A stretch of DNA of 64,000 bases from contig JAYQNS010000002.1 of assembly GCA_038144425.1 (NCBI GenBank), positions 806,001-870,000 on the forward strand. Direction: 5' to 3'. This stretch comes from Salivita marina (GTDB lineage Bacteria; Pseudomonadota; Gammaproteobacteria; Pseudomonadales; Azotimanducaceae). Shown here one piece after another: positions 1 through 9,377 of the stretch. The notes below the pieces were generated by a model, which ran no database searches, was not told the DNA's origin, and saw only the letters and a list, made by a program, of their open reading frames with translations. A program made the translations under genes and the position numbers. Position 1 is the first letter of the stretch. Each line of letters starts with the position of its first letter.

Positions 1-1275
1 GGTGTCTAGATACTCGTCGTGAAAGCAAGGCCGCTTGCAGAATTGGCGGTAGTAGGGCTTGAGCGCGTCAGCGGTCGCCTTGTCCTTGACCACTTGATCG
101 ACGCGCCCTCGAATTTTCTCCATGTTCGCCATATCGGCAAGCTCGATTCTCCGTGCCGCATCGACGTATTCCATGCCTCTTCGCGTAAGGTAGGCTTTAA
201 GTCCCAAGCGATACAGGTCCTTGGTGAAAAGCCCTCCAAGGGCCCAGCCGGCGATCCTGGCCTTGGACGGCGCGTGATTGCTCAGGGCGCCGAAGATGTT
301 TCGGAAAGCATCGGTCCAGCCATCACGCACCAAGTCCTCTTTGACCGGTGCGCCTGTCAGAAGGGATTCGAAATTTACCTGCCTCTTGTATTGCCAGCCG
401 GGTTCTTGCGCCTCGAGCCACTTCGGGTCCGTCGGCTGGTTATTCCGCACGCTGATTGAAGAGGGTGTGCGTTGGAATACGAAAAGCTCCTTGGCAGCCG
501 CGCCGAGGTGGGGAACGCACTGCACAGCCGTGGCGCCCGTGCCGATGATTGCTATACGCTTGTCGTGAAGCCTATCCAGACCCCCGTGAGCGTTTCCTCC
601 CGTGTAATCGTAGTCCCACCGGCTGGTGTGAAAGGTGTGTCCTTTGTAGGTGCTGATGCCCTTTATCGCCGGTAACTTAGGGCGATTGAGGGGGCCGTTC
701 GAGTGCACGATATATTGGGCTCGAATTTTGTCGTCGCGGTTGGTTTTTACGGTCCAGCGGCGTGCGCCCTCATCCCACTGGGTCGAAAGCACCTCGGTCT
801 GCATCAGCGCCTTTTCCTTTAAGGCAAATTTTTCGGCAAGGACTCGGCAATATTCGAGGGTTTCTGGCGCATCGGTGTACTTTCTCTTGGGAACGAACCC
901 CGTTTCTTCAAGCATGGGTAGGTAGACGTAGGCTTCGATGTCGCAGGAGGCGCCGGGGTAGCGGTTCCAGTACCAAGTTCCACCAAAATCCCCGCCCTTT
1001 TCGATCAGGGCGATGTTGTCGATACCGGCTTCGACGAGCCTGGCGGCGGCAAGCATCCCTCCAAAGCCGCCCCCGATAATGGCGACATCAAAGTCCTTTT
1101 CGACGGGTTCGCGTTGAAAGCCAGGCTCCACGTAGGGGTCGTCGACATAGCGGGAAAAGTCTCCCGTTACCTCGAGATACTGATCGTTGCCGTCCGCTCG
1201 GACCCGCTTATCCCGTTCAATCTGGTACCGCTCGCGAAGTGCTTCAAAATCAAACTCTAAGGCCCCTTGTTCCAT
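1..1275 (-). CDS. Class I Baeyer-Villiger monooxygenase (3' end beyond the window)
   Basis: Reverse-strand reading frame open for 425 codons from ATG at 1275 down to base 1, so the C-terminus lies outside the window. Visible are an N-terminal FAD Rossmann motif (GGGFGG), the GGTWYWNRYPGA block, a GHTFHTSRW stretch matching the BVMO fingerprint FxGxxxHxxxW, a second dinucleotide site (IGTGATAVQ) for NADPH, and a KRPCFHDEYL block seen in acetone- and cyclododecanone-monooxygenase-like enzymes. Enzymes of this family insert one oxygen atom from O2 next to a ketone carbonyl using FAD and NADPH. The substrate cannot be read from the sequence. It is divergent from the APC permease at 1564, across a 288-base gap in which I see no gene. 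Confidence 0.88.
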   Translation of the reverse strand, partial: MEQGALEFDFEALRERYQIERDKRVRADGNDQYLEVTGDFSRYVDDPYVEPGFQREPVEKDFDVAIIGGGFGGMLAAARLVEAGIDNIALIEKGGDFGGTWYWNRYPGASCDIEAYVYLPMLEETGFVPKRKYTDAPETLEYCRVLAEKFALKEKALMQTEVLSTQWDEGARRWTVKTNRDDKIRAQYIVHSNGPLNRPKLPAIKGISTYKGHTFHTSRWDYDYTGGNAHGGLDRLHDKRIAIIGTGATAVQCVPHLGAAAKELFVFQRTPSSISVRNNQPTDPKWLEAQEPGWQYKRQVNFESLLTGAPVKEDLVRDGWTDAFRNIFGALSNHAPSKARIAGWALGGLFTKDLYRLGLKAYLTRRGMEYVDAARRIELADMANMEKIRGRVDQVVKDKATADALKPYYRQFCKRPCFHDEYLDT

Positions 1276-1563
1276 CACCTTCCCTTCCTCGCACAGTTTG
1301 GTCTTCACCCGTTTGAACGGCGCTTCGGCGAGTGCGCCCAGGCTTTTCGTTGATTAACAGCCTGCTCGAACGCTAGGAAAATTGCCATAAGCGCGGTTGG
1401 GAAAAAACCCTAGGGAACCTACCCACCACTTCCGCCGATTGCATACCTTGCCTTCGAGCGTCCAAGCAGACGGCGAAAAACAGGCGCTGGCTTGCTCCTA
1501 AGGCAATACCCTGAAAGGCTAGCAGCGAGACGAAGACCCCTTTGGTCGAGGATGGCAAAAGTC

Positions 1564-2928
1564 ATGAGTTCAGGAAGGCTGCAACGAAAGATTGGGCTTG
1601 GCGGCGCGGTTTTTCTTCTAGTCGGACACATTGTTGGGGCTTCGATCTTCATCCTTCCAGGCCAGCTTGCGGGAGAGGCAGGACCAGCGGTATTCCTCGC
1701 GTATCTGATTGCAAGCATTCCCGCGATCGTGAACTGCCTGATTGCAGCGCAGGTTGGCAGCATCTTGCCCGTGAGTGCCGGGGATTACGTGTTTACAAGT
1801 TTGGCGCTCCATCCGTTGCTGGGCTTTCTCAAGGTCTGGTCCGGTATGCTGAGTCTCATTGTAAGTGTGCCGATTCTTGCCTTCGGCTTTGCTGATTACA
1901 TGGCATTTTTCGTGCCGGAGGTGCCCCGCCTCGTTATTGCGTTGGGCATTGTGCTGGCGGTGGTAACGGTGAACTTGCTTGGGCTCCAGGCGAGCGTTCG
2001 GGTTCAGATGGTCATGGTCAGCGTTTTTGTGGCGGCGCTTCTCGTTTTCGGCCTCGGCGGCGTGTTCCACATCAATAAGGAGTTTCTGACCCCCATGGTG
2101 CCTAACGGGTATGGGTCCGTGCTTAGCGCCGCCGTTCCAGCGTTTTATTCCTATTCGGGCTTTTTAGGCTTTGTGATCATCGGCGAGGAGATCAAGAACC
2201 CGGGTCGAACCATTCCGCTGACGCTGCTCCTGACCTTTCTTGTGGTCGCGTCGATTTACACGTTGGTGACTCTCGTACTTCCAGGTCTCATTCCCTGGCA
2301 AGAGCTGGGCACCATGGTTGCGCCGATGGGAACGGCGGCTCGGCTCTTTTTACCCGAAGGGTTTGCGGTAGCAATTACCGTGAGTGCGCTCCTTGCTGCG
2401 GCCACCTCAATTAATGTGGTGGTGCTGACAACCTCGCGAAGTTTTTTTGCGCTTGCGCGCAACCAGGTTTATACGCCCATTCTCGCCAAGCTGGATCCGC
2501 GGACGGGGGAGCCTTGGCTTGCGCTCGTGCTTGTTGGCGTCTTGGCCGTGTGCGGGGTAGCGGTGCAGGGAACAATCGTGGAATACGCAGCGGTTAATGT
2601 AATCGGCCTTATGCTCTATGGCCTGGTTTGGGCCCTGGCTCTGCTGCGCCTTCCTGCCGCCTTCCCGGAGCACTATCGGAAGAGCGCAATGCGCCTCAAG
2701 CCCCGATCGCTGGCGCTTATCGCCGGAGTCAAGGTGATCATTTCCTTTGGATTTCTCTACATCGGCATTCGGGACAACCCGGTTCCTGCCATGCTGTACT
2801 TGCTTTTGCTCGGCGCGGGTGCCGCCTACTACTTCTACCGCCAGCGCTTTCTGGTGAAGCGGGGGGTTTCCCTGGACGCGCTTCTTCGAGAGGAAGCGTC
2901 CCGTGCCCTCGAAGGGCTTAGAAACTGA
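1564..2928 (+). CDS. APC-superfamily amino acid permease
   Basis: About 454 residues with roughly 12 hydrophobic segments. It starts with the APC signature region (GGAVFLLVGHIVGASIFILP), where the GASIF element of TM1 binds the amino-acid backbone in this superfamily. It would import an amino acid or amine across the inner membrane. ATG at 1564 is preferred because GAGGA lies about 11 bases upstream; ATG 1552 and an upstream extension are alternatives. A class III aminotransferase follows 69 bases downstream on the same strand, so permease and aminotransferase may handle the same amino compound. Substrate unknown. Confidence 0.8.
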   Translation: MSSGRLQRKIGLGGAVFLLVGHIVGASIFILPGQLAGEAGPAVFLAYLIASIPAIVNCLIAAQVGSILPVSAGDYVFTSLALHPLLGFLKVWSGMLSLIVSVPILAFGFADYMAFFVPEVPRLVIALGIVLAVVTVNLLGLQASVRVQMVMVSVFVAALLVFGLGGVFHINKEFLTPMVPNGYGSVLSAAVPAFYSYSGFLGFVIIGEEIKNPGRTIPLTLLLTFLVVASIYTLVTLVLPGLIPWQELGTMVAPMGTAARLFLPEGFAVAITVSALLAAATSINVVVLTTSRSFFALARNQVYTPILAKLDPRTGEPWLALVLVGVLAVCGVAVQGTIVEYAAVNVIGLMLYGLVWALALLRLPAAFPEHYRKSAMRLKPRSLALIAGVKVIISFGFLYIGIRDNPVPAMLYLLLLGAGAAYYFYRQRFLVKRGVSLDALLREEASRALEGLRN

Positions 2929-2997
2929 CGGGCTCGTCTTCGGAAATTGATTGGGTTTAGGTTTGAGGCCAGGGGAATAAGAGTTGGGAGAAAGCCA

Positions 2998-4386
2998 ATG
3001 AAGGACAGCCTGGCGCTTCGCGCCGTCGACGCCACCCATCGCGAGCTTGAGGCTGAGTACATCGCCGCGAATCCTAAGAGTGCGGATAGCTTCGTCGCGG
3101 CAAAGGACTCCGGTATCGCCGGGGGAACAAATCGCGCTTCCGTTTTCTATCCGCCCTTTCCCCTGACCTTTGTTGATGCAGAGGCGGCGACGGTGGAGAC
3201 GGCTGATGGGCAACGGCTAACGGACCTGTTGGGTAATTTTACGGCGGGGCTCTTTGGCTTTTCTCCCGAACCCGTGCAAGAGGCTGTTCGCGACGCGATG
3301 ACCCACGGCCACGCCCTTGGAGGCGGTCCCAATCTTCACGAAGCGGAGGTTGCACGGAGGCTGACCGAGCGCTTTCCGTCGATGGAGTTGATCCGCTTTA
3401 CCATGACAGGCACGGAAGCGAATACCTACGCGATCAACACCGCCCTCGCGGTGACGGGGCGGGGAAAGATTCTGGTCTATGACGGCGCCTACCACGGGGC
3501 TTGGATCCACGGAGGCGTGGCAGCGGGTCCTCTAGATACGCCCTATGCAAAGCTCACCGTACCTTACGGGGACGCCGAGCTCATCGTGCGTACCATCGAG
3601 GAAAACGCCGAGGACCTCGCAGCATTTATTCTCGAACCTGTCATGGTTAATCCGAGCACCTATCTAAAGCGCGTTGCCCCTGCAGCCTATCTTCGGCGTA
3701 TTCGCGAGGCTTGTAGCGCCGCCGGTTGCGCGCTCATTTTCGATGAAGTGATGACATCGCGGCTGGCCCCGGGAGGCGCGCAGATGCTCGTGGGGATCAC
3801 CCCCGATATGACCACCCTCGGTAAGTATTTCGGCGGCGGGCTTCCCTTTGGCGCCTTCGGAGGATCTCGGGCTTGGATGGAGCGTCATGACCCATTGCAC
3901 CCGCAGACCATCAATAGCGGCGGCACTTTTAATCAGAATGCTTTGTCCATGGCTGCGGCGAAGGCGGTCCTTGATGATCTGTGGTCCCCAGCCCAGTGCG
4001 TCGCTCACAACGCGCGGGGTGATGCCCTTCGCGAGTCGATCAATCAGCTGGCACGGCAGCACGGGGCTCCGCTTCAGGCATGCGGCACGGGAAGCCTCAT
4101 CACCTTGATTTGGCAGCGCGAGGCAGTGGTCGGGGATATTGATGACGAAACAGAGGCCCATTCGCTTACCATCTCTCCCCATCCTGCTGTTCGCCAGCTA
4201 CCAGCGATTTTTTGGTTCGACATGCTGCTTCGCCACAATTTTCTTGCGGGAGCCCCGAGGCTCAATTATCTGACCCTTCCCACGCTGCTTACCGATGCTG
4301 ATTTCCAACGATTCCTTTCTGCGCTGAGCGATTTTCTCACACGGCATAGGGAGTTGTTGAAGCTTTTGGCTGAGGAGATGGAATAG
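2998..4386 (+). CDS. Class III PLP aminotransferase (glutamate-1-semialdehyde aminomutase-like)
   Basis: A 462-residue fold-type I PLP enzyme. Visible are the cofactor-binding IFDEVMTSR block (Asp binds the pyridine nitrogen) and the Schiff-base lysine in TLGKYFGGGLPFGAFGG, as in HemL and other class III aminotransferases. The N-terminal ~40 residues are longer than in HemL, and pairing with an APC permease suggests amino-acid or beta-amino-acid catabolism rather than tetrapyrrole synthesis (inference). ATG 2998 is chosen because GGGAG lies 7 bases upstream; an in-frame TTG at 2947 has no such support. Confidence 0.8.
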   Translation: MKDSLALRAVDATHRELEAEYIAANPKSADSFVAAKDSGIAGGTNRASVFYPPFPLTFVDAEAATVETADGQRLTDLLGNFTAGLFGFSPEPVQEAVRDAMTHGHALGGGPNLHEAEVARRLTERFPSMELIRFTMTGTEANTYAINTALAVTGRGKILVYDGAYHGAWIHGGVAAGPLDTPYAKLTVPYGDAELIVRTIEENAEDLAAFILEPVMVNPSTYLKRVAPAAYLRRIREACSAAGCALIFDEVMTSRLAPGGAQMLVGITPDMTTLGKYFGGGLPFGAFGGSRAWMERHDPLHPQTINSGGTFNQNALSMAAAKAVLDDLWSPAQCVAHNARGDALRESINQLARQHGAPLQACGTGSLITLIWQREAVVGDIDDETEAHSLTISPHPAVRQLPAIFWFDMLLRHNFLAGAPRLNYLTLPTLLTDADFQRFLSALSDFLTRHRELLKLLAEEME

Positions 4387-4397
4387 CAAGGTGTTTA

Positions 4398-4416
4398 GCC
4401 CGGATCAGGTCCGGGC
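4398..4416 (+). terminator. Possible terminator hairpin
   Basis: A 7-bp perfect inverted repeat (GCCCGGA/TCCGGGC, 5-base loop) begins 11 bases after the aminotransferase stop codon. No T-tract follows, so it may only be a transcript-end stabiliser. Confidence 0.3.
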
Positions 4417-4441
4417 GGTCCTGAGTGAAGTCGAAGTGGGG

Positions 4442-4840
4442 CTAGGGGAAAGCCTCCGCCATTACCTCCACCTGCTCAGAAAGGTAGGCCTCGAAGGCGC
4501 TATGTTGTTTTTCATCTAGCGCTTCGAGCATGGTCGCTCTAAAGGCGTTCACCCGCTTTTTTTTTGCCCGCTGCAGCTTCTTTTCTAAGTTAGAGCCCCC
4601 GCGCCGGAGCACTTTCCCAACATCGTTTCGCAAGCCAGTTACGAACTCCGTTAGCGCCGCCCCAAAAGTGGTTCTCTGTTCTGGATTCATATTGATATCG
4701 ACAATTTTTTGCGTCAGCGATGGCGTTAGCCAGCTCGGAAGGGACTCCGCACCCTCGGCATGCACCAAGCTAGTCGAAAGGATCATCGTTAGCGCGACGA
4801 TCAGTTGCTTCCAGAAACGCTGTGCCGGTGCTGGAGACAT
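4442..4840 (-). CDS. Small secreted helical protein of unknown function
   Basis: 132 residues. The start at 4840 has AGGGGAG about 6 bases upstream; the longer frame from 4909 has poorer spacing. The N-terminus is a signal peptide (basic start, hydrophobic core, cleavage near VHA-EG). The mature part is charged and helical, with a Lys/Arg-rich centre (residues ~75-100) and repeated 'LTEFV...LRN / MLEALDE...FEAYL' helices. It loosely recalls small periplasmic Spy/CpxP-like helical proteins, but no LTxxQ motif is seen, so no function is assigned. It faces the aminotransferase convergently. Confidence 0.6.
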   Translation of the reverse strand: MSPAPAQRFWKQLIVALTMILSTSLVHAEGAESLPSWLTPSLTQKIVDINMNPEQRTTFGAALTEFVTGLRNDVGKVLRRGGSNLEKKLQRAKKKRVNAFRATMLEALDEKQHSAFEAYLSEQVEVMAEAFP

Positions 4841-5121
4841 GGGGACTCCCCTGTCGAATGGGGCGATGAATCGCTCAGGTTTGCGCTTATGATTTTCGAG
4901 TTTAACCATTTCCTAGGGGGCAAGGGCAAGGGCTGACAGGGCAGGGCGAGCTGCCTCATCGATTATGCCGGTGATCTCCTCAACCCATGACTTGGGGGAC
5001 GCGCGGCTTTCCTTAGTTCGGACCCGAACCCTATCGAAACCGCAATGGGCGCCCTCCCTTTGCCGAAGGGGTAGGCTGATACTGCGGCAGGTGGCGCGCC
5101 GAAAGTGAGGGCCAGCGGGTT

Positions 5122-5553
5122 TTAGTTAAGATCGATGGTGATGGAGAGCTTTTCTTTCACCGAGATGGCGGCATCCTCAAAGCTTGGTGGACCGAAGCGA
5201 GCCCGCGCATTATTGCTAAACCCGAAGGGCTCCTTCGGCATGCCTAGAAAGTTTTTGCTCAGGGCCCCATCGCCATTCAAATCGTGAAAAATCCCGACTG
5301 CGTACACCCCCGTGGGCAGCTCGAAGGTGCTCGTAAAGCTTTCCGGGCCGGCTGGTTGAATGGTTCCCGCGATGATCCCCGGTTGCGGTCCGCCTTGGTC
5401 ACCCCGGTCGCCCTCGAAGACTCGGGGGTCATTATAGATGGCCAAATGAATTTCGCCCTGTGCCTCCAGTCCTGTCACCCTAACGGCGAGTTGCGCCGCG
5501 TAAAGCGATGGCGTTGGTGCCAGCATGACAAGTCCGATGAGGAGTGGCTTCAT
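5122..5553 (-). CDS. DUF2141 family secreted protein
   Basis: 143 residues: signal peptide (cleavage near LYA-AQ), then a beta-rich domain with the DUF2141 hallmarks HDLNGDG, KNFLGMPKEPFGFSNNA and GPPSFEDA. Family members are small exported proteins of unknown role; the DLNGDG segment looks like a calcium-binding turn. A paralogue at 20282-20719 shares nearly the whole C-terminal half. It is divergent from the DUF2306 gene at 5585, with only 31 bases between the starts. Confidence 0.85.
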   Translation of the reverse strand: MKPLLIGLVMLAPTPSLYAAQLAVRVTGLEAQGEIHLAIYNDPRVFEGDRGDQGGPQPGIIAGTIQPAGPESFTSTFELPTGVYAVGIFHDLNGDGALSKNFLGMPKEPFGFSNNARARFGPPSFEDAAISVKEKLSITIDLN

Positions 5554-5584
5554 GAGAGAATCCTTGGCTGATCTCGGATGAGTT

Positions 5585-6013
5585 ATGGTAGCGCCTCCAA
5601 AGGGGATGGAGTCAAAAGTCTTGGAACAGCTACTTCTTGAAGTGAGGCCTATTCCTAGCCACGTTTTTGCCGCCTTTTTTGCCCTTTTCCTTGGTGCCTG
5701 GCAGCTCCTTAGGCCAAAGGGTGGGGGTGCTCATCGACTCGCGGGATGGCTTTGGGTTGGTCTTATGGCCTATGTGGCCGGGTCGTCCCTTTGGATCAGC
5801 GAAATTCAAATGTGGGGGCGGTTTAGTCCCATTCACCTTTTAAGTCTTTGGACCCTTGGCTCTCTTGTCTTTGCGGTGACCATGGCAAGGCGAGGCAATC
5901 TGCGGGCGCACCGGCGAACGATGCAGTCCCTGTTCTTTCTTGCGCTGGTCGTGACAGGGCTTTTCACCTTAGTGCCAGGGAGGGCGATGCATACCATTTT
6001 GCTGGGAAGCTAG
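5585..6013 (+). CDS. DUF2306 family inner-membrane protein
   Basis: 142 residues with four predicted membrane helices. The second half carries the DUF2306 pattern of histidines and arginines: HLLSLWTL, then RRGNLRAHRRTM before the last helix. Function unknown; the conserved His residues in the membrane have led others to suspect a cofactor or redox role, which I cannot confirm. ATG 5606 is a possible alternative start. Its stop overlaps the 3' end of the convergent BVMO gene by 4 bases. Confidence 0.7.
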   Translation: MVAPPKGMESKVLEQLLLEVRPIPSHVFAAFFALFLGAWQLLRPKGGGAHRLAGWLWVGLMAYVAGSSLWISEIQMWGRFSPIHLLSLWTLGSLVFAVTMARRGNLRAHRRTMQSLFFLALVVTGLFTLVPGRAMHTILLGS

Positions 6014-7614
6014 CGGAACCGCACTGCCTCTGTCACGAATCCCTCGAAGCCCGTCTCCGCGACTTCAGTCAGGCGCTTAAAATACTGTGAGCCCATGAGG
6101 TGCCCGAGGAATTGCCGTGGCTTCCCGGGGATGTTGGCGCCCAGATACCAGGAGTCGGTGCGCGGGTAGAGGGTGCGCTCCGCGATGCCCTGAATCTCAT
6201 CGTTCCAAAGCGTCTCCGCCGTAGAAGTCGCCTCAATAGCACCCAGACCTTCGCTGCGCAGATGGCAGATGCAGCGGCCAATCCAGTTGACCGTGCGCTC
6301 TCCCCCAAGGGGCATGGTAAAGAAGACGCCGGGAGAGCCGGGGCCATGAACCATAAAGAGGTTGGGGAAGCCCGAGATGGTTGCCCCAAGGTAGGTCTCG
6401 AAGCGTTCTGCCCATTTCTCTTTCAGGCTGAGGCCGTCCCGGCCCTTCGGATTGATCGCGAGCATGGAGCCGCTGACCGCGTCGAAGCCCGTGGCCAGCA
6501 CGAGCATGTCGACGGGATGCTCGCCGTCGCAGGTCCGAATGCTTCCTGGCGTAAAGGTTTCGATCGGCTCCTCCCGGAGATCCACGAGGGAGACGTTTGG
6601 TCGGTTGAAGGTCTCGAAATAGCCGTTATCGAGGATCATGCGCTTGGTGCCAATGAAGTAGTTCGGCATCAGCTTGCGGGCCGTTTCCGGGTCGTCAACG
6701 GTTTCCCGGATCTTTCCCCGGACGAACTCTGAGATCTCATTGTTCAAGTCTTCGCTCGAGAGCACGCCGCGGTAGCTGTTGATGATCAGATGCATGCCGC
6801 CCTCGGCCCACAGCTGCTGGTAGCGCCGGTGCCGCTCCTCCGCGGTGGCCTCTTTGGCCCGGAGCTTGGTGGTGGCAAAGGGCCAACCGCCCCGATGGAT
6901 CATGGATCCCCGGTGGTCCTCCCAGTTCGAGCGGAAGGCCTCCCGCTCTTCGTCCGTGAGCGGGCGATTGCGGGCCGGCAGGGCAAACTGGGGCGTGCGC
7001 TGGAACACCGTGAGATGTTTGGCAGTTTTGGCGATCTCTGGGATGGCCTGCATGCCCGAGGAACCCGTACCAATCACCGCAATGTTTTTCCCCTCAAAGG
7101 AGATGGGGTCGTGGGGCCAGCGCCCCGTGTGGTAGATCTCCCCGGCGAAATCGTCGATGCCTGGAATGTCGGGACGGTTGGCGACAAAGAGCGCCCCCGT
7201 CGCACAGATCAAAAACTGCGCTGAGGCCTGCTCGCCCCTATGGGTTTCGATGGTCCAGTGCTGGGCGCCCTCGTCAAAGCGCGCGTCCGTCACCCAGGTG
7301 TTGAACTGGATGTCTTTCCGAAGGTTCAGGCGGTCGGCGACGAATTCCAGGTAGGACAGCACGGTTTCCTGGGAGGCTTGGGTTTCGGGCCAGTCCCAGG
7401 CGTCAACGAGGTCTTTAGAGAAGGTGTAGGCATAGAAGGGCGTACTCGGGGCATCCACGCGCGCCCCGGGATAGCGGTTATACCACCAGGTCCCACCGAC
7501 GCCGCCGGCGCCGTCGAAAACCCGAACCGATAGGCCGAGCTCGTCGCGAAAGTGATGGAGCGCGTAAAGCCCCCCGAAGCCTGAGCCAATCACAATAGCG
7601 TCGTAGTGCGCCAT
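6010..7614 (-). CDS. Flavin-containing (Baeyer-Villiger type) monooxygenase
   Basis: 534 residues with FAD motif GSGFGG near the N-terminus, GGTWWYNRYPGARVD, IYHTGRWP (the BVMO fingerprint region) and a second Rossmann motif IGTGSSGMQ for NADPH. It should carry out Baeyer-Villiger oxidation of a cyclic, steroid-like or linear ketone. The start at 7614 is chosen because GGAGAGGAGGG lies just upstream and the flavin motif then sits at the usual distance from the N-terminus; the longer frame to 7731 would run into the divergent neighbour. Second BVMO of the window. Confidence 0.88.
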   Translation of the reverse strand: MAHYDAIVIGSGFGGLYALHHFRDELGLSVRVFDGAGGVGGTWWYNRYPGARVDAPSTPFYAYTFSKDLVDAWDWPETQASQETVLSYLEFVADRLNLRKDIQFNTWVTDARFDEGAQHWTIETHRGEQASAQFLICATGALFVANRPDIPGIDDFAGEIYHTGRWPHDPISFEGKNIAVIGTGSSGMQAIPEIAKTAKHLTVFQRTPQFALPARNRPLTDEEREAFRSNWEDHRGSMIHRGGWPFATTKLRAKEATAEERHRRYQQLWAEGGMHLIINSYRGVLSSEDLNNEISEFVRGKIRETVDDPETARKLMPNYFIGTKRMILDNGYFETFNRPNVSLVDLREEPIETFTPGSIRTCDGEHPVDMLVLATGFDAVSGSMLAINPKGRDGLSLKEKWAERFETYLGATISGFPNLFMVHGPGSPGVFFTMPLGGERTVNWIGRCICHLRSEGLGAIEATSTAETLWNDEIQGIAERTLYPRTDSWYLGANIPGKPRQFLGHLMGSQYFKRLTEVAETGFEGFVTEAVRFR

Positions 7615-7705
7615 GACGAACCCTCCTCTCCATGCGTCCGAGCCTACCATTTGTTTCCCGCTAGGGTAGGTTAGGACCCCTCTCAAAGGATAAGGGGCAT
7701 GAGGG

Positions 7706-8938
7706 ATGGGGAGAGCATTAACTATCGCCATTGTCGGAGCCGGGATCGGTGGCTTGGTGACGGCCCTGGTGCTGCATCGCCAGGGCCATCGGGTCCGCCT
7801 TTATGAGGCGGCTCGGGAACTCCGCCCTCTGGGGGTGGGTATCAATCTGTTACCTCAGGCCGTAGCGCATCTGGAGGCCCTGGGGGTAGCCGAGCCCCTG
7901 CTTGAGGCGGGGGTGGAAACCCAGGCCCTCGCCTACTTTAATCGCCATGGGCAGCAGATTTGGGAAGAGCCCCGGGGGCGCTTCGCGGGCTTTGCGGCGC
8001 CCCAAATTTCCCTCGGGCGGGGGGCGCTGCAGCGCGTCCTGCTCGCCCGGGTGCAGCAAGAACTCGGCGCCACCGCCGTGGCGGTGGGCCACCGCCTCAC
8101 GAGTTTCGAAAGCAAGGATGGCCGCGCGCTGGGGGTCTTCGAAGGGCCCGACGGTGAGCCCGTGACCCTGGAGGCCGATCTGCTGGTCTGCGCCGACGGC
8201 ATTCATTCGGCCGCGCGGCGCCAGAGCTATCCTTTGGAGGGTCCCCCAAAGTACTCCGGCCGCCTGCTATGGCGCGCAACCACCCTGGCCCCGGCCTTCC
8301 TTGGCGGGGCCACCATGATTATGGCGGGGCATGAAGCTCAAAAGTTTGTGTGCTATCCCATCGAACCGCCCCGGGGCGATGGGCGCCAACGGATCAACTG
8401 GATCGCCGAGCTGCGCCGGCCGTGGACCGGGGATCGGGAAGACTGGAATAAGCCCGTGGATCGGGCGCGCTTTGCCGGGGAGTTCGCGAGCTGGCATTTC
8501 CCCTGGCTCGATGCGCCTGCCCTGATCGCCCAGGCCGAGGAGGTGCTTGAGTTCCCCATGGTGGACCGGGATCCGCTTCCAAGCTGGAGCGAAGGCGCCG
8601 TGACGCTTCTGGGGGACGCGGCCCATCCCATGTATCCCATCGGATCCAACGGCGCGAGCCAGGCCATCCTAGACGCCGCAGGCCTTGGTGTCGCTCTGGT
8701 GAAGGCGCCCTCCGTGGCCGCCGCGCTGACGGAGTATGAATCCCTTCGCCGCCCAGCCACCGCGGCCATTGTCCAGGCCAATCGGCAAAACGGCCCCGAG
8801 CAGTGCATGCAGCTTGCGGAGGAGCGGGCGCCGGGTGGCTTTGAGGCCCTAGGCGATATTTTCGCCCCGGGGGAGCTGCAGGCCATCGCCGATCGCTACA
8901 AGGTACTGACGGGCATGAAAAAGGATTCCAAGGCATGA
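7706..8938 (+). CDS. FAD-dependent monooxygenase (PhzS / salicylate hydroxylase type)
   Basis: 410 residues, group A flavin hydroxylase: GAGIGG at the N-terminus, the DG motif (CADGIHSAAR) in the middle, and the GD motif VTLLGDAAHPMYP followed by GSNGASQAILDA. The last block resembles PhzS and related NAD(P)H-dependent aromatic hydroxylases. AAGGGG sits 8 bases before ATG 7706. The stop overlaps the next start as ATGA, so it is translationally coupled to the hotdog thioesterase, suggesting both act on one aromatic or acyl-CoA route (inference). Confidence 0.85.
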   Translation: MGRALTIAIVGAGIGGLVTALVLHRQGHRVRLYEAARELRPLGVGINLLPQAVAHLEALGVAEPLLEAGVETQALAYFNRHGQQIWEEPRGRFAGFAAPQISLGRGALQRVLLARVQQELGATAVAVGHRLTSFESKDGRALGVFEGPDGEPVTLEADLLVCADGIHSAARRQSYPLEGPPKYSGRLLWRATTLAPAFLGGATMIMAGHEAQKFVCYPIEPPRGDGRQRINWIAELRRPWTGDREDWNKPVDRARFAGEFASWHFPWLDAPALIAQAEEVLEFPMVDRDPLPSWSEGAVTLLGDAAHPMYPIGSNGASQAILDAAGLGVALVKAPSVAAALTEYESLRRPATAAIVQANRQNGPEQCMQLAEERAPGGFEALGDIFAPGELQAIADRYKVLTGMKKDSKA

Positions 8939-9369
8939 GCATTTGGCGCGAACCGCAGCCGACGCTGGAGGCGCTCAACGCCCGGGATAAGGGCTCCATG
9001 GGGGACTTTCTGGGCATCGAGCTTGTGGCCCGGGGCGATGACACCCTGACTGCCCGCATGCCGGTTAACGCGCGAACGATCCAGCCCCATGGGCGCCTTC
9101 ATGGCGGGGCCTCCGTCGCCCTCGCGGAAACGGTGGGGTCCATTGCGGCGAACCTCACCTTAAATAGCGCCGTCAGCGCGGGGGTAGGGCTTGAGATCAA
9201 TGCCAACCACCTACGCCCGGTAAAGGAGGGCTATGTCTACGGCACCGCCAAGGCTGAGGCCCTGGGGCGCACCACCCAGGTGTGGACGATCCGCATCATC
9301 GATGAGGCTGATCGTTTGGTCTGCCTGAGTCGCTTTACCGTGGCGGTGATTCCCACGGCTCGGGCCTGA
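8935..9369 (+). CDS. PaaI/YdiI-type hotdog thioesterase
   Basis: 144 residues with the hotdog-fold signature QPHGRLHGGASVALAETVGS, where the His-Gly-Gly and the Glu on the central helix hydrolyse acyl-CoA thioesters in the MenI/YdiI/PaaI group. It probably releases an aryl- or acyl-CoA product. It starts inside the stop codon of the FAD monooxygenase (ATGA) and ends 8 bases before the convergent PepSY gene. Confidence 0.85.
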   Translation: MSIWREPQPTLEALNARDKGSMGDFLGIELVARGDDTLTARMPVNARTIQPHGRLHGGASVALAETVGSIAANLTLNSAVSAGVGLEINANHLRPVKEGYVYGTAKAEALGRTTQVWTIRIIDEADRLVCLSRFTVAVIPTARA

Positions 9370-9377
9370 GCGCCAGG